A stretch of DNA of 64,000 bases from Datnioides undecimradiatus (Eukaryota > Chordata > Actinopteri > Lobotiformes > Datnioididae): positions 806,001-870,000 of the forward strand of contig WARS01002807.1 of assembly GCA_008933995.1 (NCBI GenBank). Reading direction: 5' to 3'. The notes beneath the pieces are model-generated. The model made no database searches. It was not told the DNA's origin and worked only from the letters and a program-made list of their open reading frames with translations. A program made the position numbers and the translations under genes. How positions within the stretch are numbered: the stretch's first letter is position 1; each line of letters opens with the position of its first letter. Below, one piece after another: positions 46,795 through 58,080 of the stretch.

Positions 46795-49700
46795 CACGCA
46801 CACACTTCCACAGCCATCCCAGAAAAACAGCAAGGTTACATAATGCAGAGTAATACCTCAAAAGTACACGTTCGCAAACAGCCGACCGCAGCTCCCGTCG
46901 CCGTTTCAGGACTCATATCTGAACCGGGCCTTGTTGATGTTGTAACGCGGCCCACAGCGAGTTTGGCTAAGAAGAGACGCCCGGGTCCACGTTTTTGTGT
47001 TTCATTCTTTGTCGGCCGCTGCCACCACAGGCTAATGATATGTTAAGAAAGACGAGAGTCCTTGAGGAAATGTGGAAATAAGCGCAGGAGGAGTAACGCA
47101 AGAAAGCAGCGCGGAGCTCAGGGACGGTGTTGACGGTAGCCATGTGGTCACCGTCCGTCCCTCGGCTGACACCTGACATTGTAGCCCGGCTCGCACAATC
47201 GAGAAACGCTGTCACACGCGAGCGTCAGTGAAGTTACACGACGACGAGCAACAGTTGGGTTTTTTTTTTGTTTGTTTGTTTGTTTGTTTGTTTTTTCCTT
47301 TTAATAAATCTGAAAAACATTTCTCGTGTCCCCACCCGCCCCTGCCGTCGGACTCTGGGTGTGGAGCAATAACAGTGGCCTCAGTGTCAGTCTGGATTCC
47401 TCTGTGTTTTTGGGAAAATTCCTCGTCGCTCCTCACAGTCATGTTATGGAAGCCAAGTGCAAATTGTGCCAAAATGCGAGTATGTAAGGATTCAGGGGAA
47501 GACAAAACCCCGCTGTTCCTCCAGAGAGAGGGAGAGACAGAGAGAAGGTGGACGCTGGTTTTTGGGTTTTTGTGACATGTCCTAATGTCTGAGCGTAAAC
47601 AATTCAATTGAATCTCGAGGAGAACCAATGCAATCAGCAGCAACAGTTTCCTTAAGCAGCGGGTTAAGTGTTTGTGGATGGTCTTAAATCACGCTCGGCC
47701 CCAGTCTGAGGAAGCTGATATCGAGGGTGGGACACGACAGGAGCTGGAGCGCCGCGCTAACGAAGGGTTAATGTTTTAATCTCTGCGCATATTTGTGGAG
47801 ATTAGCTGATACCAGCGGCCGTCCGGGGCTGCTCAAGGCTGCGGCCCAGCTCCTCTCTCCTTTCTGATCTGTGTCCGTACGTATGGATGTGTGTGTGACT
47901 GTGTGTGTGTGTGAAGTGAGGGGTTCTTGGCGCAGCTCGGCAGTCTTGTGACGGCAGATCAGGAGTTTGTTCTCAGGGGGATTCGGGAGCAGGTACCCCC
48001 TTCCTCCCCCCCGCCCACAAGCACGTCTTTGAGCAAAAGTGCGTTTTTACACACCCCCGAATTTCAGGAAACAACGATATCTGATATAAAAAATGCTTTT
48101 TTTCATTTAAATGATCAGCTAGGCAACGGGGAGTAGCGCTTTGCTCCTTTAAGTTAAACAGACAGCAGCAGGAGAAGTTGTTCTCCCTTCGCTCGCTGCC
48201 CTAATAAAGCGGGCACAGAAGGGAAATCACTGCGTTTATGACGGCAAAACCAGTTAAATATTAATGCACGGGCGCCCGGCTGCAAGTACGCGGGATTAAT
48301 GGATGCATCATCCAGTCGGACGCTCTTTCACACCTGTACGCCAGGGCTCACACCATGTGACGGAGCCTTTTAGCAAAACGCGTCTCTTAACCCCCCGACT
48401 CAGACGACGCATATTCAGCACCTTCTCGCCACTGCCTTCCTCGTAAGCTGTGTCAAAGGCAGACAGATGCACATTTAATATGTGTGAGAATACACGTGCA
48501 CGTGCCTGACAGGTGCATTTGTAATATGAACCCACTGTGCATTCGTTTACTCCTGAGCAGATACAACCCTTGATTCGTGCTTACAGCTGGCTGCCCATGC
48601 AAAGCACAGAAGCCACAAAGAGGAATGTGTGACTCAAGCGCTCGAATATAAACTTGATGTCAAACTTGCGATCGCCGTCAGACCCTCTTATGTGTGAAAC
48701 CCTTGTATGCCTAAAGGAAGAGCAGTCAATGAAACAAAATGGCCCCCTTTGCTCAGTCATCGCCGGCAATTTGGCCGAGGTTTCCCTGGCAACGCAAACT
48801 TGGTTTCTCGCTGAGGACGAGCAGAGACGCAGCCGCAGATGAAACAGCCTCGGTTTTGTCTCCTCGTCGGTTCTCAGCTCAGCGTCAGCAGGCGCGATCG
48901 CAGTGGTGCGGCGCGGCGACAGCGACGGATCACAGTTGGTTCTGATCTTCGCGCTGTAACTGGGGGAAGGGAGAGCGTCGTATTTGACCTTAACCACGAG
49001 CAAACATCTCAACGCAGGCGAACTAATCAGAGAACTCTACAACTGCTGGTGCAGCTACACAGGGAACGCTGGGTGGACCACAGAGGAAGCGAGCAGGAAC
49101 ATAAACGGAGCAAATTCACAAATAAACCTTTTTAAAAAAAATCTACAAATGCATCGTCGCACGACCTATTGTGTCACGTGTCATTGCCGTGCGTGGGTTT
49201 TCTCACTTCTGGATAACGGAAGACAGGTTTTTTCTAAATGTATATATTTATATCACAGGATAGAAACAGAAACATAGCAGGTTATCACAATATCTTCCTG
49301 TTTGGTTACTTTAGCACAAGTCTAATCATGCGTACCTGCTTCCTGCCCTCTCTGATTATCTTACTGGGTTTGGATATCATGATCACGATTTCATGATTTC
49401 AACCGTCATGTGCGCCGAACCTGCGCAGCAGTCGGGGCAGGCTCGGCTCTGTCATTAAAAATGGATGTGAATGCACGTGTTGCTTTATTCCCTGGGATCA
49501 GATAAGACGTGCTCTTTACTCGGTCAGGCACAGATGACCTTTATGGATGCCTTTCAGTTCAAGTCCTCGAGCCGGCCTCCATTTTCAAACAAGCCACCGC
49601 TTATCAGTAACCTATTACTTCTCGCGCTGGCCTCAGCAAACATTGGCTCGGGCATTTGCCACAACTATGTACACACTGTCAAATACGGCGAACACAAGCC

Positions 49701-52700
49701 CCAGATGCACGAAACATCCACGCGCTCTGGCGGCGCTAGAGTAATCTCGGACAACGTGACGCGTCTTGTTTTCAGCTGGAGCCGTGTGTTTATGTAATTT
49801 GCCACCGAATGTCATCCAGCTCCTCTTTTGCCAACAAAACAAATACCTCACTTTTGGTCCTGTGGAATTTCAGACAGGTTGAATGAGGGAACCAGCTACA
49901 ATGGCCACGTTCTCTGCGGGAGCCGGGTGTGTGTTCGCCTGTGCATCTGTGTGTGGTTGTCTGTTCTCCCCAGGCCAGTCGGAGTAATGCGATTGTGCTT
50001 AATGCGCTCGTTACATACCCTTGAGCAAAACACATCCACGCTGTTATTGACTCGGCTTGTTTCGGACAGTAAAACAATGTTTTGCGTGCGTGTGGAGTGT
50101 GTGCTTGCTCTGTTCTTACCTTCTCCTCACCATTTGTCATAAAAGGCACAGCTACTTCTCAACTCGTCTTCTTCTCAACTCACGCAGGTGGTGTGGGAAT
50201 CGCCGCCACGCAGCTGTGCAAGACGGTGAAGGACGTGACCGTGTTCGGCACGGCGTCGGCCAGCAAGCACGAGACGATCAGTGAGGGCGGAGTCACGCAT
50301 CCCATCGACTATCGCACCAAGGACTATGTGGAGGAAGTCCGCAAGATCAGCCCGAAGGGTGAGAAGCTCGGCCATCTGCTCTGAAGTTGGACGGCGTTAA
50401 CCGTCCGCGATCAGGTTTACAGGAATACGCTGACAACTCATAACGCAAAACAGATCAGCAATCTCTCGCAGGCACATGGCAATACTGCGCGACTGCCACA
50501 TTTGCTGATCGCTGTCGAGCACGCCGCCGACAGCGAGACGATGCGTCTTCACAGCTCTCGGCGGAGTTGGCTGCCATGTTCGAACTCGAGCGGTGGCCGT
50601 TTGGATTCACCGAGCCATCGATAGTGTAGCCGCAGAGTTTTATGTAGATGCGGCCCTGGACTCGCTCAGAGGGGCGCACAAGAAAAAAAGAAAAAAGAGG
50701 AAAAAAACGGCGCTTTTCAACAAAATGAAACGGCCTCTGTGTTTTTCCCTTTCGCCTACTGCTGTGTTCCTAGCAGGAAGGAGACTGTTATTATGCTGGA
50801 GGCTCATTTCATAGTCGCCCCTCCAACCCGTCTCTGTTCTTTGTAGCGTGCAGCGAGACAGATAGACGTTACGCAGGCAGATAGAGAGGGAGAGGGAGAG
50901 CTAATTAGAAGGCCGGATCAATGCGCAGCCCTGCTCGCTACCTTTCCCCCCCTTGTCTTTGGCTCTCCGTCAGTTCGTCTGTGCTGCGGTCAAGGCGGCG
51001 TCCTGCTGCGAGCCTCCCACAATCAATAGAACCAGGGTTTAGCGGAGCGAGGAGGGGTAGCCCAATTTGAGGAGTCCCCTCTGGCACAAAGGAGCATCAT
51101 TAAGGCCGAGCCTGCATGGCCAGACGTTAATAAGCCACAGAGAAGCCCTCATAGATAGGCTGTTCTTTACCGTCTGCTCAGAGCCCCGGTTGGTTAATCG
51201 CTCCACCTACGACTGCGACGAGCGGCGACCGGGGGACATTTTATTCCTCTTGTCTTATCGGCGACAAGAATGAGAAAACATAAAAACAAGTAGGATCTCG
51301 GCCCGCTCTCCTCCTCGCCTCTCTTGGCACACGTATGGGCTCCTCTTCGTGTAAACATGGCACAACTTGGCTACACTCGCTACTCCTAGTGAACTCTGGC
51401 ATGCGGAGGGGGGCTGCTGAGGAGACTTGGCAGGCTGCTCTCACTGAATTCAGACCAGCGATAACTGTCGCCTTCTTCTCTCTTCTGCACCAGGTCTGGA
51501 CATAATACTGGACCCTCTCGGAGGATCAGACACCCATAAGGCCTACAACCTGCTGAGGCCTATGGGCAAGCTCATCACTTACGGTAAGCAGCAAAAGCCC
51601 TAAATGTAGATCGGTTATTTGCAGTGCAGAGCCAAGTGTGCTGCAGCTCTATTTGAGCTCGCGGTGAAGAAGTTAATGGAAATAGATTTGGTTCAGTTTT
51701 ATCAGGATGCTTGCCAGTTTCCCCAATCGCCACAGTTCCCAGAACCGCTTTCGTGCGCCGGCGCCAAATCGAAACGAACTTTAAACCACGGCGGGCGAAC
51801 GTCTCTTAACCCAGGACCTCTTAGCCCCAGGCTGCGTGAGTCTCTCCACCGAGCTCCTCCAGATTGTCCAGTTTTAAATTTACCGGAGCCTCTTATGCAA
51901 CGGCTAAAACCAAACGTGTTTTATTAAGATCGCTGGCAGCGCGGCACAGAGGAAGCACAAGGATATCTTATGAGTTAGAGTCATTTTTATTCTTACTGAA
52001 ACTGGTCGGCTATATGTTGCTATCTATTTTTACTAATGATGACTCACTAGTTAAAGTTTGTCGGCTTTATTGTGAAAAGGGAAAAGCAGCCGGTGTCATT
52101 TCCAGTCGCTGCAGAGATCCTGCAGTATGATAGATACAGAGCACCAAGCAGCCGTGGGTTTGCACACTTGCCACAGAGTAAGGCCGCTCCTCGGTGGGCA
52201 GCGTGACCTCTCCGTGTCCCCAGTGTGCTGTGTGTCGTCCGTGGGAAGGCCTTTACGCTTGCTCTGTTGCGATGCCAATCTGGAACCAGCATGCATGCAG
52301 CGGTGGGCGGGGTCGGCATCCATGGAGAACAGGGCCTTGCCTTTGCATGCTGCACAAAAACCCACCACCCAGCATGGTGCCCCCCCACCCTTGCCCATTC
52401 ACCCTCTCTCACCCCTACAGAACCCCCACCCCTCAGCCCCACCCTCCCGGTCCCTCGGTGCTGGCTGCTCCTCTTCCAGCTTATCAGAAGTATGCATGGT
52501 GGAACAATGGCCGTTCTATCCACACGAAAACCTGGAATGTGTCTGAATGTAGCAGGCCGGGTCCCTCTCTCCTCTCAGAGCGTGCTTTGTGTCCCCTGTT
52601 TCCCCCGAGAGAGGGACAGAGACGGCGAGAGCAAAGGAAGGAGGGGATGTGATGACAGCGAGAGCTGAAGTGCTAAAACGGTTTGAGGGTGGAAGACAAA

Positions 52701-54657
52701 GGTGAGAGAGAAGGGTGAAACAGCGATGTAGCAGAAGCACCTGACGGGACTCAGTGCTGATTCTGCCTAATCGGTATCTTATTTTGTAGATAACTGTCAA
52801 TTCATCAATCAAGTCATTGTTCCACCAGCAATAAAAAGGAGTTAATGATCTGGTGAGAGCTAATGATGGCGATATGCAGCTCCTGCAGTTAACTGTGCGT
52901 TCGCATGTGTAAAATTCCTTATACTGCATCCGTTTGGAGCGTCGGGTGTGCACGTTGCATGCGGAAGATGCGATATGCACATGAGCGGAGCAGCGTAGAC
53001 GCAGCACGCGGGTGGTAGCGGATGCCTGTTGCTCGAAAGTGGAGGTGGATCATTTGATAGAAACAGGCTTTTTCAACACACGCCGTCCTCTCCCCCTCCT
53101 TTCCCTGCCAGGTGCGGCTAACATGCTAGCGGGCCAGAAGAAGAACCTGCTCGCCGTGGCCAAGAACTGGTACCATCAGTTCTCCATCCACACGCTCAGC
53201 CTCATCCAGGGCAACAAGTCCGTGTGCGGCTTCCACCTGGGCTACCTGGACGGGGAGATGGAGCTGATCACCCAGGCCATGAACACCATCCTGGATCTCT
53301 ACAAGGAGGGCAAGGTCAAGCCCCGCATCGACTCCACCTGGCACCTGGAGCAGGTTTGTGTCTTTGTGCACGCAATTAACATGTTTCCCGTGTGCTGAGT
53401 GATAAAAATCAGCCCTGAAACACTGATTTTTATATTCTCTCATTATGATCATTATATATATTCTGTGAGATTAGAGTTGAGCTGAGTTAAACACCAGCAC
53501 TCAAGTATTTATATCAGTCAAAACAGACCTTTTTCATTTCAAATGTATCTAAAAATATGAATCCATTTAAATATTCAGTTCACTATATGAATCTACTATA
53601 ATAAAATAATATTCCAGGCACATAAATATCAATGTCCCTTTAACCTGCTGTTTACTTTACTGTCTGTTTAGGATTTAATCTATACGCAGAGATGTATTCA
53701 CATTAAACAGCCTTCGTGTGTGGCTGTCAGTGTGACTAAAAGCATCCCTGGGCTGCTCAGTGTGGATGTCCAGATGATTCACTGTGACACGGGTGCATTT
53801 ACACCTGAATTACATCTATTTTTACGGCGTGTGCTCGCAACCCAGTCACCCAGAACTCATGTGAATGCCAGGTGGGTGTGTGTGCGTGTGTGTGCGTGTG
53901 TGTGTGTGGATCTGCAGGGAGCTGGGTGTGGCTGCCGCTCGGCCGAGGTTCGACAATCGACAGAGGAAGTTTCGCGCGACAAGAAGCGCCGTGTCTCCTC
54001 TGGCGTAACTCACTCGGCCAGACAGAGTCAGATTGTCGCTGACAAAATTAACACTGCTAACAGATATGAATAGAGAGAGTGTGAAAAACACAGAGAAAGA
54101 GGGAGTCAGAGGCTGACATCTTCTGTTGTCAAAGTCGGAGCCGGTCAGCATTTTGGCCTGCGCGACTGCGGCCGGAGAGAAACACCCGCTGTCTTTCTCC
54201 GCCATCTGACGCTCTTTCTCTGCCTCTCCATCTGTCCGCTCTTTATATCAGACTCTTTCTCTCTGTCTTTAGGTTATTGACTCCCTCTCTGTCTCTCTCC
54301 ATCTCGCTGTACTCTCTCCTTCTCCCTCCTCACAGTGCATCTTTTTTTGCTTTTTCTCTCTTGTTGCTATGGCGACATCCTTTAGTCAGTGTGTGCGCGT
54401 CTGTCTCGGGGAGGGGCCCTGGTGTATGAGAGAGAGAGACATGGAAGGAGCGCGGAGGAACAGGGGAGGGAAGACGATGTGTCTCAGCTTGGCTCGAGGA
54501 GGTCGGGCGCGCAAAGTTTCAAGTGTTTGTCTGCAAACACCGACGCTTGTGGTCGCGTCAAAGACAAAAAGCTGTTGGGTGAGACTTAATCCGGCAAATG
54601 ATGGCGATTAATACGAGCGGAGTACAAATGCCACGCCCTGACCCCCCCCACACACAC

Positions 54658-54702
<45 letters not shown>

Positions 54703-56880
54703 TGGTTCCTCTTGGCTCATTGTCTACATCTGTACTGATACCCAAGAGGATAATGGTCATGTCTGCAGCCGCAAATAGCACACTCCAGCCCCAGATGCCC
54801 GGGGGCCCGAGAGGTTGACAGATCTTCCAGAGTGAAGGGTGGAAGTGGGCGGAGTCGTCAGAAGAGCCTCAGACGCTCTCGCTGTGACTTTCATTCAGAT
54901 TGAAGATGACTCTCATAATTCCCGGACGCTCACCCCTCCCCTCCGGTTTCGGCGAGGCGTGTTCCTCATCCGAAGGACACCAGTTGCTCCCCGCGCCCCC
55001 TCCTCTCCCGCCCTCCACTCCAAACTCCCACACTCCCTGCCCCCCCCTCCTCCTCCTCGTTTCCCATGTGTCTGAGTCGTCAGGGCCACGTTTCAGCCAG
55101 GCTTTACGTTGCTAGGAGATGGCCCTGTTGCCGTGGCATTGGTCGTTAGGTGGTCTGCCTGCCTCGCACGACGAGGGGGATTGGAGGAAGGAGGGAGGGT
55201 GAAGCGATGGAGGCAGGAACAGACAGTGGACAGAGCTTGGTGGTCAAGAGGAGGGTGGGGTTGGTCTGATGGGGATTCTCCTCATCGTTATGATTCCCGG
55301 CCCGTCGCCGGGATCAAGCGCGTCGAACTCTGTTAAATTCAGCTTGTTTTGTCACAAATCACGTTACAGAGCCACAGACCGAAGAAAATGCACTGGTTCA
55401 CTGAAAGAAATTTAGATTCTGTGCAAAGATCGTCCACAAACAACCTCATATTTAGTCAAGTGCTGTGTCCCGGGGGGGTCAACCTATAATGAACAAGCAG
55501 CTTTAAACACCCACATGCCTCTTTGTGCAATGCAAAAGTTTTCAGTTGCTGCCTCCTGAAGGCACCTTCGGGGTAAAATCTACAGTCCTCCATATTGTGC
55601 AAAAATGCAATGTTAAGCACTGCCAGCCAACTTTGGGAGGGAGACACTCGCATTTCTAACACCTTGTATTGTTTTCAGCTAAACTTTATAGCGCCGAACA
55701 AAGACTCTGGAAACGTGATCTCTCTGCAGCCCCTATGACCAAGAGGGACATGCACAACGTTGCTTTAGGGAAGACTTAAAAGAAAAACGTGGAGTGACGT
55801 AACACAGTTGACTGATTCATCTGCAGAAGCATCTTCCGTCAATTGGAAAAGGAGTAAACTCAAGTTAAATTCACTGGGTTTGTCTCTGTCGACGCTTAAA
55901 AACTAAAAGATATTAAAATGATATTAGTCCAGATCAGAGTTGATCCAAGGTCTCAGGTACATTAGACTCCATTATCCACCCCCCCAGCCCACCTCTGTTC
56001 TTACCTTAAGATGCACGAGCGGCGAACGTGTTTCAGTATAGAGATGGTATTATTTTCAAATTGAGACAAATGTGCTTGTGTTAGCGTTCGGATATTAGAT
56101 AAAACGCTAGAAAAAAGGGGGGAAACTTTCCAAATATCTGCTTCACGTCTGTATTTCTCGCCCATCTATAATCACGCACATTTGATTACAGTTGCACTTA
56201 ATAAATCCCAATACTGAAAGCATCTGTTCGCAGTACGTGTCACCCCCCTCGTTTATTTTGTTATCCTCCTGTTATCCCTTTTTTCATTTGCTTTTTTTGC
56301 TGCTGCAACGGTTTAATTTCCCCTCAAAGATTATTAAAACCCCATCGAAACAAATGCACTTTCTCATATACTGCATATTAAAGTCATATTTGAGGAGCAC
56401 AAGCCTGTAACATTTGTCTCCAGTCTGTGGTATCAGGAACGGGAGATTAGAGGCAGCGAATGTGTGGAAGCTCATATTGCAGTGCATATGTGTTGACTGA
56501 GAAGATGCTGGCTGCTACTACATGGATTATACTCAGTGACAGGTGTGTTTAAACTCTTCTTCTGTGCCTCTTATGTAGCTGTCATTCTCCTTCTGTGTCC
56601 GCCGCAGGTGGGTGACGCCATGAGGAAGATGCAGGAGAGGAACAATATCGGCAAGGTGATCCTCACCACAGAGCCGATGCCCGAGGAGGAGAAGAAGGAG
56701 GAGGCCAAGAAGGAGGACAAGAAAGAGGACAAGAAGAAGGACGACAAGAAGAAGGACGACAAGAAGAAGGACGATGGCAAGAAGGAGGAGAAGAAGGACG
56801 ACAAGAAGAAAGAGGAGCCCAAGAAGGAGGAGAAGAAGGAGGAGGAGAAGAAGGAAGAGGTCAAGAAGGAGGAGAAGTGA
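33546..56880 (+). CDS. vat1: Synaptic vesicle membrane protein VAT-1 homologue (six coding exons)
   Basis: Joining 33546-33971, 40150-40357, 50188-50358, 51494-51583, 53112-53353 and 56608-56880 gives a continuous 469-residue protein. All junctions are GT-AG. VAT-1 is a quinone-oxidoreductase-like member of the medium-chain dehydrogenase superfamily, found on synaptic vesicles and at the cytosol/mitochondrial surface, with NADPH binding and roles in lipid transfer and mitochondrial fusion control. Residues 1-57 are a Pro/Ala/Glu/Lys-rich disordered head. Next come LTGYGGYDKVKLQ, the hallmark GLNFADLMARQGLYDRLP, VTPGMECSGVV and the cofactor-binding HAAAGGVGIAATQL (Gly cluster about 212-215). 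Further on are VTFGTAS-type VTVFGTASASKHE, HPIDY, DPLGGSDT and GFHLGYLDGE. The last 70 residues are almost entirely Lys/Glu/Asp, which the human protein (393 residues) lacks; fish forms are longer. The start was chosen for the first ATG in frame after the CpG-rich leader. Confidence 0.96.
36716..36910 (+). repeat. pyrimidine-rich tract
   Basis: About 200 bp dominated by C and T (TCCCTCC, CTTCC, CTCTC steps) in vat1 intron 1. Confidence 0.8.
37647..37675. repeat. (GT)n microsatellite
   Basis: About 14 GT units in vat1 intron 1. Confidence 0.95.
38101..38640 (+). repeat. long purine-rich (GA) tract
   Basis: About 540 bp strongly biased to A and G on the plus strand (GAGAGGGAG, GGAAAG, GAAGGGAAG steps). 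The frames through it, rich in Arg/Glu/Gly, are compositional artefacts. Confidence 0.8.
40150..40357 (+). CDS. vat1: vat1 coding exon 2
   Basis: Residues 143-211 plus one base: VGDKVMVLNRFGLWQ, FEEAAALPVNYITAY, NLRPNQSVLVHAAA. The acceptor is TTCCAG|GTC and the donor G|GTAAGG. It leads into the nucleotide-binding glycine motif. Confidence 0.96.
44016..44034. repeat. (GT)n microsatellite
   Basis: Short GT run in vat1 intron 2. Confidence 0.9.
46383..46401. repeat. (TG)n microsatellite
   Basis: Short TG run in vat1 intron 2. Confidence 0.9.
46753..46792. repeat. (CA)20 microsatellite
   Basis: Perfect CA run of 20 units in vat1 intron 2, likely polymorphic. Confidence 0.97.
47260..47296. repeat. 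T-run and (TTTG)n repeat
   Basis: A T10 run followed by about five TTTG units and T6, in vat1 intron 2. Confidence 0.95.
50188..50358 (+). CDS. vat1: vat1 coding exon 3
   Basis: Completes the glycine motif (GGVGIAATQLCKTV) and encodes VTVFGTASASKHE, GVTHPIDYRTKDY and EVRKISPK. The acceptor is CACGCAG|GT and the donor G|GTGAGA. Confidence 0.96.
50359..51493 (+). other. vat1: vat1 intron 3
   Basis: 1.1-kb intron with an A-rich patch near 50682-50707. Nothing else is distinctive. Confidence 0.93.
51494..51583 (+). CDS. vat1: vat1 coding exon 4
   Basis: 90-nt exon encoding GLDIILDPLGGSDTHKA, then YNLLRPMGKLITY. The acceptor is GCACCAG|GT and the donor G|GTAAGC. Confidence 0.96.
51584..53111 (+). 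other. vat1: vat1 intron 4
   Basis: 1.5-kb intron. A C-rich segment at about 52380-52460 gives long proline-rich open frames in several phases. None has a recognisable domain. Confidence 0.93.
53112..53353 (+). CDS. vat1: vat1 coding exon 5
   Basis: Encodes GAANMLAGQKKNLLA, WYHQFSIHTLSLIQGN, VCGFHLGYLDGEME and KPRIDSTWHLEQ. The acceptor is CTGCCAG|GT. The donor CAG|GTTTGT is weaker than the gene's others. It ends in phase 0. Confidence 0.96.
53875..53908. repeat. imperfect (GT)n microsatellite
   Basis: GT run interrupted by GC steps, in vat1 intron 5. Confidence 0.85.
54649..54699. repeat. (CA)n microsatellite
   Basis: About 25 CA units with one CG interruption, preceded by a C-run. The longest microsatellite in the window. 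Confidence 0.97.
56608..56880 (+). CDS. vat1: vat1 coding exon 6 with charged tail
   Basis: Encodes VGDAMRKMQERNNIGKVIL, which closes the conserved fold, then a 66-residue tail made almost only of Lys, Glu and Asp, with TGA at 56878-56880. A 15-bp coding unit (KKDDK) is repeated in tandem near 56728-56775. Codons are nearly all AAG, GAG and GAC. Confidence 0.95.
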   Translation: MGDAMRKMQERNNIGKVILTTEPMPEEEKKEEAKKEDKKEDKKKDDKKKDDKKKDDGKKEEKKDDKKKEEPKKEEKKEEEKKEEVKKEEK

Positions 56881-58060
56881 GAGGGAGGGATGGATAGTCA
56901 AGCAGACCAGCAGGGAGTTTGTGTCCTGGGAGCAGGGGGTGAGGTGTGGGATGGATGGGGTGGCAGGGTGGGGGTGGAGGGTGAGTAGGACGGGAAGGAG
57001 TTAGGAGGGTAGATTACAAAATTATCACACCACTGTCGATCTTTCATCTCTTCCACCTCCCCTCCTCTTCTCCCTCTTGGGTCCTCGATGGCAGCAATTA
57101 CTCTCAGGCCTGGCTCCGCCCACCACCACCCTCCCATCAGTCTTTTCTTGCCTTTATCTCAAAAGTGAAATATCCAATCACTCGTAACACCTTGTAAGCG
57201 CCGCACTTATCTCTCCGGAGCTGCAGCGCTCGAAAGATTTTTGCTATTGGGAATGACGGAGACAAGAGAGCCGTGGAGGATTGTGGGTACGGTCCAGGCC
57301 TAGGGGCAATTTACTGTTTCCTTGACAACCATAAGCCCCGCTCGTGCTCCTGCCCCGCCCTCGACCCCCGTGGCCCCTCCGCACCTTAGCTCCCACTGTG
57401 CTAAATTGTTCTGCTATGACTTCCACCTGCCACCTCCTCCCCTCTCACTGTGCTGAGTCCCCCCACCACCACCAACTCCCCCACCTGCCCCTGCACCACC
57501 ACCTCCCACACCATCACCCCTCCCGCCGCCACTCCGTCCACTGGCCGGACCCACAGACAGGCACAAAGACAGGCAGATAAACGGAGAACCACACCCACCC
57601 ACACGTTGCTCTCTTAGTGTCCAACGCTTAGTTATGTCACCGAGGATGAGTCAGAGATGCCTGTGATTGGCTGATGCACCCCACCTCCCCTGGAGATATT
57701 TGCATCATGGCTTTGATCATGATGTTCGACCGCTCAGACCATAGCGTTAGCGCCGTTAAGGCCTCCGCTGGTTATCATTTATATGGCCTTAGCTGGTATC
57801 AGTCTTCATTAGCGGCGAGGCCTCCGTTATGCACGCGTTCCCAGCAAATTAGTCAATATAGTGGCTGCAGTTTTGCACTTGCCTGAATATGAATTTCCCC
57901 CCATAATGAGCCTTTTCTGTGCAGTATTGAATAGGGAAGCAGAAATCATTGCTCAGCTTCCTTCTCCTTAGTTACAGATTTTTCTAGCTGACCAACTGTT
58001 GGCAAGAAGCGCACAGTGCCAATTAAGAGAGAATTTGTTTCTGCTCAAACAAGGCACAAA

Positions 58061-58080
58061 CACACACACACACACACACA
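58061..58080. repeat. (CA)10 microsatellite
   Basis: Perfect CA run in the predicted vat1 3' UTR. Confidence 0.95.

Larger units (their letters stand above)
40358..50187 (+). other. vat1: vat1 intron 2 (9.8 kb)
   Basis: Largest vat1 intron, between the substrate-domain exon and the glycine-motif exon. It holds GT/CA microsatellites (44016-44034, 46383-46401, 46753-46792), a TTTG repeat (47260-47296) and long unique stretches. No nested coding gene is visible on either strand. Confidence 0.9.
53354..56607 (+). other. vat1: vat1 intron 5
   Basis: 3.3-kb intron. It starts with an AT-rich segment (about 53400-53660) and contains a GT-rich tract (53875-53908), CT-rich sequence near 54250-54360 and a long CA microsatellite. 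No exon is seen. Confidence 0.93.

Noticed and set aside
52096-52668. Several overlapping open frames of 100-160 codons with Pro-rich sequence in vat1 intron 4
   Set aside because: Frames overlap in four phases on both strands, follow a C-rich segment, and show no domain or splice context.
56533-56901. Leu-rich antisense frame opposite the vat1 tail, resembling a membrane segment
   Set aside because: It is the direct complement of AAG/GAG codons, so the leucine run is a compositional artefact.
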